DNA from: Clostridia bacterium
GTDB lineage: Bacteria > Bacillota > Clostridia > Oscillospirales > CAG-272
Assembly (NCBI GenBank): GCA_017508425.1
Contig: JAFVYZ010000028.1
Span: 1-64,000, forward strand
Direction: 5' to 3'
Length of the DNA: 64,000 nt
Part shown: positions 16,517 through 26,700 of the stretch, piece by piece
Layout: each line of letters opens with the position of its first letter
Position numbering within the stretch: position 1 is the stretch's first letter
Position numbers and translations under genes: made by a program
The notes under the pieces: model-generated
Seen by the model: the letters and a program-made list of their open reading frames with translations, nothing else
The model's database searches: none
Told to the model about the DNA's origin: nothing

Positions 16517-17407
16517 ATGAAATACTTATCTGTTGCCGAATTTGCCGCCAAATGGGGGCTGACTGATCGCAGCGTGCGCAAATACTGTGCCGACGGCAAA
16601 ATTGCCGGCGCGTTTCTCACGGGCAAAACATGGAATATTCCAGAGGATGCGCAAAAGCCCGCGCGCAAGCCGCGCGAGTCAAGCAAGCCCAAAACTTTGC
16701 TCGCTATCCTGCGCGATCAAAAGGATTCACGCCTCTCGGGCGGTATTTACCACCGCGTGCAGATCGACCTGACCTACAACTCCAATCATATTGAGGGTAG
16801 CCGCCTGACTCACGACCAGACGCGATATATTTTTGAAACCAATACCATTGGCATCACCGACGGTAGCGTGAACGTGGACGATATCGTGGAAACCACCAAC
16901 CACTTCCGTTGCATCGATTCTATTATCGATAACGCCACGCACGCCCTCTCGGAAAAGTATATCAAGGAGCTACATCTGCTCCTCAAAAGCGGTACCAGTG
17001 ACAGCCGCAAGAGCTGGTTTGCGGTGGGCGATTACAAAAAGCTTCCCAACGAGGTGGGCAACCGCGAAACCGTCTCACCCGAGGATGTCCACGATGAGAT
17101 CAGCGAACTGATCGCCGATTATAACGCCCTTGAAAGCGTCACCTTTGAGGATATCATCGCCTTCCACGTACGCTTTGAGCGCATCCACCCCTTCCAGGAC
17201 GGCAACGGCAGAATCGGCCGCCTGTTGATGTTCAAGGAGTGCCTGAAGCATAACTTCGTCCCCTTTATCATCGACGAGAGCCACAAAATGTTCTACTACC
17301 GCGGCCTCTCCGAGTGGGACTACGAGCGCGGCTACCTTCTCGACACCTGCCTCTCCGCGCAGGATAAATTCCGAAAGGTGATGGGGTATTTTAAAATCGA
17401 AATATGA
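16517..17407 (+). CDS. Fic family protein with N-terminal helix-turn-helix (predicted AMPylator)
   Basis: Fic enzymes usually transfer AMP to a hydroxyl of a target protein. The catalytic motif HPFQDGNGRIGR matches HxFx(D/E)GNGRxxR. The inhibitory motif (S/T)xxxE(G/N) appears N-terminally as SNHIEG, making this a class II Fic protein whose own helix blocks ATP until relieved. The first 45 residues (YLSVAEFAAKWGLTDRSVRKYC) look like a MerR/excisionase-type DNA-binding helix-turn-helix, suggesting autoregulation. Length is 296 residues. The gene has its own promoter and is more G+C-rich than its neighbours. Target is unknown; toxin or phage-defence roles are possible. Confidence 0.88.
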   Translation: MKYLSVAEFAAKWGLTDRSVRKYCADGKIAGAFLTGKTWNIPEDAQKPARKPRESSKPKTLLAILRDQKDSRLSGGIYHRVQIDLTYNSNHIEGSRLTHDQTRYIFETNTIGITDGSVNVDDIVETTNHFRCIDSIIDNATHALSEKYIKELHLLLKSGTSDSRKSWFAVGDYKKLPNEVGNRETVSPEDVHDEISELIADYNALESVTFEDIIAFHVRFERIHPFQDGNGRIGRLLMFKECLKHNFVPFIIDESHKMFYYRGLSEWDYERGYLLDTCLSAQDKFRKVMGYFKIEI

Positions 17408-17507
17408 TCGGAACTACGATTTATTCTTCAAATACAATTGATTATTTTATTTTTCAAATAACGGAGTTTAATTCTAAACAAAACATTTAAATAATGGAGG
17501 AACTTAT

Positions 17508-18668
17508 ATGGCAGAAGTGCTGACAGGCATTAATGGTGCGATCATTAAGTGGGCACGCGAATATTATAACATGTCAATAGAAGATGCGGCTGTTCTAATA
17601 GGTGTAGACATTGATAAATACATTAAATGGGAAAGCGGTGAAGATTTTCCCACATATGCTAAATTAAAAAAGATTAGTAATGTTTTTCACAAACCTAGCG
17701 CAGTATTTTTCTTTCCAATCCCCCCACATTTGCCTGAGATAAAAGGCGATTTGCGCACATTATCTGCGGCTGTTGTAGACAGGTTTAGCAAAAATGTGAT
17801 GCAACAATTTGAACGAGCTAAGGCGTATCAGATTTACTTGAGAGAACTATATGGAACGGGTCAAAGCATTCTTTCAAACCGAGAACTGTTTCCAAAAGAT
17901 ATGGTACAACTATGCAATTATATACGTCAATTAATGGCGTTTCCTCTTTCCGCTCAAAAAGGGAGAAAAAGTGACAAAGTTGTATTTGAAATTTTTAGGG
18001 ACAAGTTGTATACATTAGGAGTATATGTTTTTAAAGACTCTTTTAAGGATGATAGTGTTTCTGGGTTATGTTTAAACGACGATGAATATCCTATTATTAT
18101 CATTAACAATTCCATGTCGTTTGCACGGCAAACCTTCACTCTTTTTCACGAATTATATCATTTGATTTCCAACACAAGCGGCGCCGAGATTGTACGGGAT
18201 GATTTTTATGAATATTTGGATAATGATCAAACCACTACAGAAAAAGCTTGCGACACTTTCGCTAATGAATTTTTGGTCCCGAGCAATGATTTTCAGCTCG
18301 AACTCGAGCGCAAAGAATTAACTGAGTTGCGAATAGCTGAACTTGCTTCACTATATTCTGTCAGCAAAGAAGCGATTATGTATAAATTATATAAAATGAA
18401 AATCATCACGCCGGATGAGTATAATTCATTAAAAGAAATTTTTTATGGTGATGCTATTCGAAACAAAAAGAATCCAGGCGAAGAAAAAAATGGTGGTGGC
18501 AATTACTATTTAACCAAATTATCATATTTGGGGCAACGATATACCGGAGATGTCTTTAACAAATATTTTTCTGGCGTCATTGATAGCGTAAGGGCCTGTG
18601 AGATGCTTAATAGCAAAATTGACCATCTCCCTAAATTAGAAGCATCTTTCTTTAGGGGGGTGAAGTAA
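17508..18668 (+). CDS. XRE-family regulator fused to ImmA/IrrE-type metalloprotease
   Basis: The N-terminal 60 residues form a helix-turn-helix (MSIEDAAVLIGVDIDKYIKWESGEDFP style), and the C-terminal half has the zinc-protease signature HELYH in LFHELYHLIS near residue 211, with CDTFANEFLVP downstream as in ImmA/IrrE proteins. Such proteins cut a cognate repressor or act as an antitoxin-like regulator. AATGGAGGAAC lies before the ATG. It is followed after one base by a DUF4411 PIN-domain gene; this pairing recurs in databases as a toxin-antitoxin-like unit. Strongly A+T-rich, unlike the flanking fic gene. Confidence 0.86.
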   Translation: MAEVLTGINGAIIKWAREYYNMSIEDAAVLIGVDIDKYIKWESGEDFPTYAKLKKISNVFHKPSAVFFFPIPPHLPEIKGDLRTLSAAVVDRFSKNVMQQFERAKAYQIYLRELYGTGQSILSNRELFPKDMVQLCNYIRQLMAFPLSAQKGRKSDKVVFEIFRDKLYTLGVYVFKDSFKDDSVSGLCLNDDEYPIIIINNSMSFARQTFTLFHELYHLISNTSGAEIVRDDFYEYLDNDQTTTEKACDTFANEFLVPSNDFQLELERKELTELRIAELASLYSVSKEAIMYKLYKMKIITPDEYNSLKEIFYGDAIRNKKNPGEEKNGGGNYYLTKLSYLGQRYTGDVFNKYFSGVIDSVRACEMLNSKIDHLPKLEASFFRGVK

Positions 18669-18669
18669 A

Positions 18670-19149
18670 ATGTATGTATTAGACACAAATATTTTTCGCA
18701 AATTGCTAGATCATCTCCCCAAAAAAGGGAAGGCATTTGAAGGTGTATGGGAATGCATTGAAAATGCTATTTTAAACGGGGAATGCATTTCGGTAGATGA
18801 ATGTTTTAATGAAATTGCCAACCACTATTCTGATGAAAGCGATAATTACAAATGGGTTTATCAACGAAAAGCTATGTTTCTTAACCCGACAAACGAAGAA
18901 TCGTTAATCATTCGAGAATTGTTTAAAAAAGCAAAGATGCAGGAAAGCGTGCACCAAAAAAACATATTAGCCAATAGACCATCAGCCGATGTTTACATTG
19001 CAGCAAAAGCAAAAAGCATGAATGCAATAGTTGTAACAGCCGAAGATTATAAACCTCATTCCGCTCAGCTTCCAAACATTTGTGAAGAGTTAGGAATCCA
19101 GTGTATATCTTATGATGATTTCATGGCTGCAATCACTAAGATGAAATGA
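18670..19149 (+). CDS. PIN-domain protein, DUF4411 family (putative toxin RNase)
   Basis: A 159-residue protein beginning MYVLDTNIFRKLLD, the first acidic residue of a PIN nuclease site, with further acidic residues in SVDECFNE and PSADVYIAAKA and a terminal VTAEDY. These match the Mg-dependent PIN RNase fold in its DUF4411 form. It starts one base after the stop of the ImmA-type gene, so it is translationally coupled. By analogy with VapC and other PIN toxins it may cleave RNA when its partner is lost or proteolysed; the target is unknown. Confidence 0.83.
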   Translation: MYVLDTNIFRKLLDHLPKKGKAFEGVWECIENAILNGECISVDECFNEIANHYSDESDNYKWVYQRKAMFLNPTNEESLIIRELFKKAKMQESVHQKNILANRPSADVYIAAKAKSMNAIVVTAEDYKPHSAQLPNICEELGIQCISYDDFMAAITKMK

Positions 19150-19203
19150 ACATAGGGTTTTAACTTTACCCCGAAGCAATAAATCCCAATAATCATTTTT
19201 GTC

Positions 19204-19232
19204 TGGACTTTCTCAAAAACTTGTGGTATAGT
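19204..19232 (+). promoter_or_regulatory. Promoter of the DUF6809/tyrosine-integrase module
   Basis: TGGACT (19204-19209) and TATAGT (19227-19232) with 17-bp spacing, followed by AGGAGG at 19250. Confidence 0.55.
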
Positions 19233-19262
19233 GTGTGCTACCAACCATAGGAGGTAGCAAAA

Positions 19263-19508
19263 ATGGCAAAGATCACAGTGAAAGAACTATACTACGGGGA
19301 GTGCTACGGTGTGATGGGCGAGGTGTTCAAGGCGATGTTGCTGGCACCGGATAAAACGGTGGACGAGCAGACGCGCTTGGAGCTGGAGATCGTCCGTCAG
19401 ACGCTGATCGCAGCAGAGAAAATGAAACAAAACGGCGACTGCATTGCCGAGAGCGATCTCGGTAGCGCGGTCGCCGTTTTTGCATCAGGAGGTGAGGAAA
19501 ATGGCTAA
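19263..19508 (+). CDS. Small hypothetical protein
   Basis: An 81-residue mainly helical protein (VKELYYGECYGVMGEVFKAM at the N-terminus) with ATAGGAGGTAGC before the ATG. It overlaps the next gene by eight bases. No domain recognised. The overlap and the shared promoter with the downstream protein and integrase suggest an accessory role in that module. Confidence 0.65.
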   Translation: MAKITVKELYYGECYGVMGEVFKAMLLAPDKTVDEQTRLELEIVRQTLIAAEKMKQNGDCIAESDLGSAVAVFASGGEENG

Positions 19509-19773
19509 CATTTTAGAGGAGCTTTGGCGCGGAAACGTTGTGCCTTACGGTAGTGTGCGCCACACACCCGAGATGACGCAGTTGATGGGCTACATCGCCC
19601 GGCATCACGAAAAGCTAACAAGCAATCTCACGGGGGAGTTAAAAGAAACCTTTGAGAAATTAGATGACTGCTGGAACGAGTACGCCGAGCTGTGCGATAA
19701 GGAGGTCTTCATACACGCCTTCCGCCTCGGCATGCAGATTGCCATCGCGGTAATGACAGAGCGGGACGAGTGA
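19501..19773 (+). CDS. DUF6809-like small protein
   Basis: A 90-residue helical protein (ILEELWRGNVVPYG at the start, then ARHHEKL and FRLGMQIAIAVM at the end), a pattern found in small Clostridial proteins annotated DUF6809. The ATG at 19501 has AGGAGGTGAGG before it; an upstream in-frame codon at 19444 is inside the preceding gene and lacks a ribosome site. It is followed by the tyrosine integrase. Function unknown. Confidence 0.68.
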   Translation: MANILEELWRGNVVPYGSVRHTPEMTQLMGYIARHHEKLTSNLTGELKETFEKLDDCWNEYAELCDKEVFIHAFRLGMQIAIAVMTERDE

Positions 19774-19836
19774 TCGTCCTTCTCGTCTTTTATCAACGCC
19801 CTTTTTGTGGCATAATAGTCAAAAAAGGAGGTTCAC

Positions 19837-20769
19837 ATGAAAACAAGAGAACTACTGACCGAATGGTTGGAGCTCCACCAAAAGGAGAACATCAAAGCAA
19901 GGACGTATAGCCGATATCAAGGGTTAATTACAATGCATATCGTCCCAACACTAGGTGAGAAAAACATTTCAGAGCTTGGTCGACGGGAAATCCAAGAATT
20001 CCTCACACAGCAGAAAAAGGACGGCAATATGCGGAATGGGGAAAAGCTCTCCGCTACAAGCACAAATATGATGCTGTCCATCCTTAATCTGGCATTTGAA
20101 TATGCATGTGATATGGAGTATGTTGAAGAAAATCCGTGCGCAAGAGTGCGTCGCACTAAAACAGAAACAAAAAAAATAGAAGCATTTACAATTGAGGAAC
20201 AAAGGGCAATAGAAACAGAAATAGCAAGGTTGAATGATAAACGGCTACACGGCATTCTCCTCTGCCTATACACAGGGTTACGGATTGGTGAATTGCTCGG
20301 GCTCACATGGAACGACGTTGATCTAGACCGTGGCGTGATCAAAATTACAAAAACGGTATATCGTGAAAAAGACAAAAACGGCGCGTGGCAACTCTGCATA
20401 GACACCCCAAAAACAACAGCATCGGACAGAGTGATTCCTCTGCCTAAATATATCACGGATATGCTCTGTCGGGACTATGAAAACGCCAAAACACCGTATA
20501 TCGTGGAAAATAAAAAAGGCGAACGAATGTCGATCCGTTCGTACCAATACATATTTGAAAAGCTCACCGAGCGCGCCAGAGTGCGCAAGCTCAACTTTCA
20601 CGCCTTACGCCACACCTTTGCCACTCGCGCCATTGAGTGCGGAATGGATATTAAGACCATTGCCGATATTATGGGGCATCAGAACGCTTCAATCACTCTC
20701 AACAGATACGCCCATTGCATGCTCGACCACAAAATTGAAATGATGCAGAAACTACAGCGGGTTTTGTGA
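19837..20769 (+). CDS. Tyrosine recombinase / integrase
   Basis: A 310-residue site-specific recombinase. The N-terminal SAM-like core-binding domain (TEWLELHQKENIKARTYSRY style) is followed by the catalytic domain with Arg in LYTGLRIGELLG, HxxR in FHALRHTFAT, His in MGHQNASI and the nucleophile Tyr in LNRYAHC. All catalytic residues are present, so it is likely active. AAAAGGAGG is before the ATG. It is a second, unrelated integrase within an element already bounded by serine-recombinase sites, so it may mark a nested island or an internal inversion/excision system. No matching attachment repeats were recognised. Confidence 0.93.
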   Translation: MKTRELLTEWLELHQKENIKARTYSRYQGLITMHIVPTLGEKNISELGRREIQEFLTQQKKDGNMRNGEKLSATSTNMMLSILNLAFEYACDMEYVEENPCARVRRTKTETKKIEAFTIEEQRAIETEIARLNDKRLHGILLCLYTGLRIGELLGLTWNDVDLDRGVIKITKTVYREKDKNGAWQLCIDTPKTTASDRVIPLPKYITDMLCRDYENAKTPYIVENKKGERMSIRSYQYIFEKLTERARVRKLNFHALRHTFATRAIECGMDIKTIADIMGHQNASITLNRYAHCMLDHKIEMMQKLQRVL

Positions 20770-20823
20770 GCAAAACTGCGTCGATTGGTTTATTCCGTGC
20801 ATGAATTTTCTATCGTGCAATAC

Positions 20824-20832
20824 ATTGTACCA
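20824..20832. promoter_or_regulatory. Half-site matching the recombinase operator arm
   Basis: ATTGTACCA here is identical to the nine-base arm of the inverted repeat in the serine-recombinase promoter (33849-33857). It lies about 150 bases upstream of the SPFH-TIR operon. It could be coincidence. Confidence 0.3.
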
Positions 20833-20928
20833 TTTTTTGTCTATTTTTTCAATACCAAATCACAAATTACATTAATATAAATGCAATTTTTCTCCCATTA
20901 TCGAATAAATCTACTTCATTTTAGTAAC

Positions 20929-20961
20929 AAATTGCATCGAATAAACCATTCGGTGCAATTT
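20929..20961 (+). promoter_or_regulatory. Inverted repeat in the leader of the SPFH-TIR operon
   Basis: AAATTGCATCGAAT (20929-20942), five-base loop AAACC, then ATTCGGTGCAATTT (20948-20961): 14-base arms with one mismatch that is a G-U pair in RNA. It ends eight bases before AGGAGG of the SPFH gene. It may be a repressor operator or an RNA hairpin controlling translation. A third partial copy (ATGCAATTTTT and ATCGAATAAA) lies at 20881-20908. The rest of the 20770-20983 gap is A+T-rich. Confidence 0.55.
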
Positions 20962-20983
20962 CCAAAGCAGGAGGACATTTAAT

Positions 20984-22393
20984 ATGGGACAAATTGCAGA
21001 GATCATCAAATATGAAGGCGACAACAGCACCTTTATATGGAAGCACCCTTGTGAAGATTTCAACAGCTTGACGCAGCTGATTGTTCACGAGTCGCAAGAG
21101 GCTATCTTCTTTATGAACGGTCAAGCCTTGGATCTGTTCGGTGCCGGCAGACACACCCTTGAAACGCAGAACATTCCCAAAATTGGGAAGTTCTTAAATC
21201 GCACGACAGGCGGTGACACACCATTCCATTGCGAGGTTTACTTTATCAACAAGACCGTACAAATGGCTATCAAATGGGGGACGGACAGTAAGATCCGCTT
21301 TATTGAGCCAAGCATGGGCATTCCGCTTGAGATCGGAGCCTGCGGTGAAATGAACCTGGAGGTTTCTGATTCTCGTGCACTTCTTCTAAAGCTTGTTGGC
21401 ACGATGAATGGAATTGCTTGGGGCGATAGCGGTGCAGGCTTCACTAAGTCTATTCAGAATTGCTTCAGGCCCCTGATTTCTACCGCTGTTAAAGCACATC
21501 TTGTAAGCTCTATCAAATCTCAGAATATCGACATTCTTGAAATTGACGAAAGCCTGGAAGCTCTTTCCGAAGTCCTTCGTAAAGCAATCGTTCCCGGATT
21601 TGAAGAGTACGGTTTAACGATTCCTCAGTTCTATATCACCAACGTAGCTCTCCCCGAAAATGATCCAAACTTCAAGAGACTCCGTGAATTACATACCGTT
21701 TCGTTCCAAACGAGAATGATTCAGGCAGATGCGCTTGTTAAGTCTGCTCGTGCAGATGCAGAAGCTACCGTTGTTGCGGCTGAGCGTAAGGCAGAGCTTG
21801 AACGCCAAGCAACCGAAACCGAAGTTGCAAGACGCGCTGCTGAAAGAGATTTGATCCGTGCGCAGGCAGAAGCGCAGGCGGCAAAGATGTCCGGCATGGC
21901 TGAAGCTGAGGTTATGGCAGCTAAGGGCTACAATCAGAGAGATGTACTTGCTGCGGAAGTTCAGAAGGCTTATGCGGAAGGTATTGGTAATATGAGTATC
22001 AGCGGAGGCGGCGGTGGGGTCGCAGGCGATATGATTGGACTTGGCGTAGGAATGGCGGCCGCAGGCGCAGTGGCTCCTACGCTTGGAGAGATGTTCAAGG
22101 GCTTTGGCTCTCCCACCGCCCCTGCAGCTCCCACACAGGCTGAACCCGAAGCAAAGTGCGTTAAATGTGGTGCACCCCTTCCTGCAAATGCAAAGTTCTG
22201 TCTTGAATGCGGAGAAAAGGTTGCTCCCGCAATTCCCGCAGATATGATTGTTTGCCCCGAATGTGGCAATACCGTTGCAAAAGGCAAATTCTGCCCTGAA
22301 TGTGGACACAAGTTCATTACCGCTTGTCCCAAGTGTGGCAAGGATGTACCCGTAGGCGCGAAATTCTGCCTTGAATGTGGCGAAAAGCTTTAA
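20984..22393 (+). CDS. SPFH-domain (YdjI-like) protein with C-terminal zinc ribbons
   Basis: A 469-residue protein whose N-terminal 210 residues match the virion-core-like SPFH family (IAEIIKYEGDNSTFIWKHP, then VHESQEAIFFMNGQ). A long charged coiled coil with many Ala/Glu/Arg (residues about 245-330) follows, as in flotillins, then a Gly/Ala-rich segment (GGGGGVAGDMIGLGVG), and finally three CxxC zinc-ribbon units (CVKCGAPL, CPECGNTV, CPKCGKDV with partners). SPFH proteins oligomerise at membranes and organise microdomains. It is the first gene of a four-gene operon ending in the TIR protein. A resident homologue is at 44953-46209. Confidence 0.85.
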   Translation: MGQIAEIIKYEGDNSTFIWKHPCEDFNSLTQLIVHESQEAIFFMNGQALDLFGAGRHTLETQNIPKIGKFLNRTTGGDTPFHCEVYFINKTVQMAIKWGTDSKIRFIEPSMGIPLEIGACGEMNLEVSDSRALLLKLVGTMNGIAWGDSGAGFTKSIQNCFRPLISTAVKAHLVSSIKSQNIDILEIDESLEALSEVLRKAIVPGFEEYGLTIPQFYITNVALPENDPNFKRLRELHTVSFQTRMIQADALVKSARADAEATVVAAERKAELERQATETEVARRAAERDLIRAQAEAQAAKMSGMAEAEVMAAKGYNQRDVLAAEVQKAYAEGIGNMSISGGGGGVAGDMIGLGVGMAAAGAVAPTLGEMFKGFGSPTAPAAPTQAEPEAKCVKCGAPLPANAKFCLECGEKVAPAIPADMIVCPECGNTVAKGKFCPECGHKFITACPKCGKDVPVGAKFCLECGEKL

Positions 22394-22408
22394 TGGAGGG
22401 AGAACAAA

Positions 22409-23107
22409 ATGAAAAAGAATTTTAAGTTTTACGTATTAGGTTGGGTAGCACTTCTTGGTTTGTTTAATTTGCTTGCGTTTATCATTCCTGCATGGCCTAC
22501 GCTTGAAAAGTTTACTCCTTCCTTCTGGATCGGTTGGGGCTTTACCATTGGCGCATTCTTGGGTCAGTTGATCTGCGCTTGGTACGCTTTCAAGGAAGAA
22601 TCTGCAAAAAAGACATTCTACAACATTTCGCTTTTTTCCGTAAGCTACGCAGGCTTGATAACCATGTTCGTGGTTTCGATGATCTGCATTATCGTAACAC
22701 CGCTCCCTTACTGGATCGCAGCTATAGCTTGCTCGATCGTTCTTATTGCTAACATCGTAACCGTTGCCAAAGCCAAAATGGCAATCGACGTTGTTGCAAG
22801 CGTTGATGAGAAGATTGAAAAAGCAACAGCTTTTATCTACGATATGAGAGAAGAAAGCGAATCGCTCTTTGCAAGAGTAAAATCCGAGGGTTTCAAGCCC
22901 CTTTGCAAAAAGGTTCGTGATGCATTCAAATTTAGTGATCCTATGTCGAACGCAGGTCTTGCATCTGTTGAGGTTGACATCAAGAATCATTTCGAGGCAT
23001 TCAGCAAAGCTATTTCTGAAGGAAAAGCCGATGTTGTAACTTACGAGGCTGATGAAGTCTTGGCTTTGATTGCAGAGAGAAACAACAAGTGTAAGAAGCT
23101 GAAGTAA
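22409..23107 (+). CDS. Four-helix membrane protein of unknown function
   Basis: A 232-residue protein with four hydrophobic segments at about residues 7-27, 37-60, 72-95 and 97-118, followed by a soluble charged C-terminal half (VASVDEKIEKATAFIYDMREE onward). It is 15 bp after the SPFH gene, with GGAGGG as ribosome site, and its stop abuts the next start. The topology suggests an inner-membrane partner of the SPFH and TIR proteins; no family recognised. Confidence 0.75.
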   Translation: MKKNFKFYVLGWVALLGLFNLLAFIIPAWPTLEKFTPSFWIGWGFTIGAFLGQLICAWYAFKEESAKKTFYNISLFSVSYAGLITMFVVSMICIIVTPLPYWIAAIACSIVLIANIVTVAKAKMAIDVVASVDEKIEKATAFIYDMREESESLFARVKSEGFKPLCKKVRDAFKFSDPMSNAGLASVEVDIKNHFEAFSKAISEGKADVVTYEADEVLALIAERNNKCKKLK

Positions 23108-23707
23108 ATGAACGATATTCAGGCTTTAATGCCGTTAAGGAACAATCTTCCTCCTATCGAAAACGCAATTATTAGAATGATCATTTTGGTAGCCTTAGCC
23201 GAAAGAGCTATGCAAGAAGAACATCCTGCATGGATGCAAAATGAAAATTTGAATAAGCGTAGAGCTGTAACTACTTATGACAATCATCTACAGCAAATGA
23301 TCAACTCTGTTAATCAAGTAGGCTGTTTTTTAACAAGGGTTATTCCTTGCGGAAACAATAGTTATTACAAATCAGAGCTATACACAACGATTGATGACGA
23401 GGAACTGATTGTTCACGTGCATCATAGCTTTGATCCTAACGCAGCCTATAACAACACGTATCTCAATATGAATGCTAACCCAGACCGAACAAGATATGCT
23501 TATATCGAATATCGGTTGGATAGGACACGTCAACACGTTAACTATTTGCAATGGGTTGTGCCTGATGCATCAGGCACTCCTAATAGAGCGTTTTCATCTA
23601 ATATTTATCCCGTATTAGAAAGAATACGTGGTTGCGTAATAGGAAGTTCTATCGAAAGAATTTTACAACAGTTTAATGATTTCGAATATGTTATTGGAGA
23701 AAATTAA
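23108..23707 (+). CDS. Hypothetical protein of the SPFH-TIR operon
   Basis: A 199-residue soluble protein, starting immediately after the preceding TAA and ending with a TAATG overlap with the TIR gene, so it is embedded in a translationally coupled operon. It contains Asn/Tyr-rich segments ([17 protein letters not shown], and [10 protein letters not shown]). No catalytic motif or known domain seen. Its position suggests it is a subunit or regulator of the putative receptor. Confidence 0.72.
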   Translation: MNDIQALMPLRNNLPPIENAIIRMIILVALAERAMQEEHPAWMQNENLNKRRAVTTYDNHLQQMINSVNQVGCFLTRVIPCGNNSYYKSELYTTIDDEELIVHVHHSFDPNAAYNNTYLNMNANPDRTRYAYIEYRLDRTRQHVNYLQWVVPDASGTPNRAFSSNIYPVLERIRGCVIGSSIERILQQFNDFEYVIGEN

Positions 23708-26700
23708 TGTCAACATTTAAGTGTAAAATGTGCGGCGGTACATTAGAAATTCAAAGTGGCTCGACAGTCGCTGAATGCGAATACTGCGGAGCTAAACAAA
23801 CGCTTCCAAAGCTTGACGATGAGAAGCGTGCGAATTTGTATGACCGGGCGAACCACTTCCGCCGAAGTAACGAGTTCGATAAAGCGACCGCAATTTACGA
23901 GCAAATCTTGAATGAAGATGGCACAGATGCAGAGGCATATTGGTCTCTTGTTCTTTGTCATTACGGAATTGAATATGTGGAAGATCCTCTCTCTCACAGA
24001 CGTGTTCCTACCGTCCACAGAGCGCAGTTTACTTCCATTTTCGATGACGATAATTACAAGTTGGCTCTTGAAAATGCGGATTCGTATCAACGGATCATAT
24101 ACGAAGAAGAAGCAAAAGCAATCAATGAAATTCAGAAAGGTATCCTTGCCATCTCGCAGAAGGAAGAACCTTTTGACGTTTTCATTTGCTACAAAGAAAC
24201 CGATGCGAACGGCAAGCGTACTCATGATAGCGTTCTTGCAAACGACCTTTACTATCAATTAAAGCAAGAAGGCTTCAAGGTATTCTTTGCCCGTATCACC
24301 TTGGAGGATAAGCTTGGTTCTGCTTACGAGCCCTATATCTTTGCGGCACTTAACTCCGCAAAAGTAATGGTCGTTCTTGGTACGAAGCCCGAATTCTTCA
24401 ATGCAGTATGGGTAAGAAATGAGTGGAGCCGTTTCTTGTCGCTCATTAAGCGCGGTGAGCAGAAAATGCTCATCCCTGCATATAGGGATATGGATCCCTA
24501 TGATTTGCCCAAGGAGTTTTCTCATCTGCAAGCACAAGATATGTCAAAGCTCGGCTTTATGCAGGATTTGATTCGCGGAATTAAGAAGATTCTCGGCAAA
24601 GATAAAAAGTCTACCGAAACTATAACCGAAAGAGTTATCGTAAACAATGAGGGACATGATATTGCCCCCATTCTTCGCCGTACCTTCTTGTTCCTCGAGG
24701 ACGGTAACTTTGACAGTGCTGATGAGTATGCCGAAAAGGTTCTCGACATCAACCCCGAATGTGCGGAAGCTTATGTCGCCAAGCTTTTGATCGAGCTGAA
24801 GCTTCGCAAGCCTGCCGACCTCGCTTCGGCAAAAACGCCAATTTCGGACTCCCCCAACTATCAGAAGGCAATTCGTTTTGCAACTCCCGAATATGGAGAA
24901 ACTATCGAGGGATACAATAATGCCATCATCAAGAGAATTGATACAGCTCGCAAGGACGAGGTGTACGCTCGTGGCGTAGAGCTGATGAAGCTTCACCGCT
25001 ATGATGAAGCTGTTCAGTATTTCCAAAAGATAACCTCTTACAAGGACTCTACTCAAAAAATTGAGGATTGCAAGAAGTTAAAGGAAACCGAAAGGCTTGA
25101 CGGCATCTACTCCCGTGCTATGCAAGCGATGAATGCAGGTCAGTTTGACGAAGCTGCAAGCCTGTTTACATCTATTAGCGATTATAAGGATGCTAAGGAA
25201 AAAGTCAAGCTCTGCGGTGAAAAGAAAGAAGCGGCTCGCAAGGATGCGATCTATTCCGCGGCCATGCAACGCGTTTTGCCTAAAGATGCAGATGACGTTG
25301 CAATCAAAAAGAGCATTAAAGAGCTTCAAACCATTAGCGGATACAGAGATGTTGATGATAAAATCAGAACACTGAACGCTCGGCTTGAAAAATGGTACGA
25401 GGATAAGAAGAACGCAGAAGAAGCTGCTCGCGTTAGAGCCGAAGAAGAACGCAGAACACGTGAACGCGAGGCTGAACTGCGGCGCATCAAGGCAGAAAAG
25501 GCAAAGAAAACCGTTAAGAAAGTAGCCAAAATCGGTATCCCGAGCGTTGCCGCATTGGCAACTCTCTTGGTGCTGCTCTTTACCTTGGTTATTCCGCTTA
25601 TTCGCTACAACAAAGCTGATGAATTGTTCAATGCAGGCAAATACAACGAAGCTAAGAAAATTTATCGGGATATTGGCGATTTTTCAGAGAGTGAGCAGCG
25701 TGTAGCTGTTTTAAATGGTATCAACAAAATTGACAATACAAACTTTGAAGCCGGAATTAAAGAAATCCTTGCCGCCGGCGTCCCCGTTAAGCTCACCTAT
25801 AGTATGGGCGGCGGTGATTTCTCGGGTACAACATATCTGAGTGCACCGCAGGATAATGCGAATGGCGCTTCCTTGCCTTTGGGCGAGGCGCCCTCCTCGA
25901 GCGTAACCGCTCTCGCTGCAACCGCTAATGTTCCCGAAACAACAGAATTCACTTACAATTCTTCTGCTGATTTTAGTGGTATTCAAACGCCCGGCAGAAA
26001 CGGTTATCGCTTTGTTAAATGGGAACTCAACACCTACAATTATCAAATTGGTAGCACGTTTGAAATCAAATTGGAGGCAGTTTGGAGCACAAAGGATTAT
26101 ACCGTAGATTATGACCTTGCAGACGGCGAGATCAATGGTAGTAACGTTGTTGAGTACGACCCTGAGGACAACGCATTTACCCTTGTCAATCCTACTCGCA
26201 CGGGATATACCTTTGCAGGTTGGATTGGAACAGATCTTTCCGAGCCTCAGGTCAACGTAACTGTTCCTACGGGAAGCTACGGCGACAGAACCTATACTGC
26301 AACTTGGACGGCAAACGAATATACCGTTACATATGATCCTGCAGGTGGTAATGTTTCCTCCGCAACTCAGACGGTTACCTATGATTCTAACGTGGAATAC
26401 TTGATTCCTGAGCGTTCGGGCTATGCATTCCTCGGTTGGTATGAAAACACCACAAAACACGAGAATGAAAAGTGGATTCGCACCTCTGATCTCATGCTCG
26501 TTGCCAAGTGGGAAATTGCTAATTACACTATCACCTATGAATTGGCAGACGGCACTAACCATGCAGATAACCCTGCAAGTTATACCGTAAATGATGAAAT
26601 TATTACCATTAAAGATCCTTCTCGCACAGGTTACACCTTCCTTGGATGGACTTACGAAGGTCAGACCACTCCTACAAAGGATGTAACGATTGCGAAGGGC

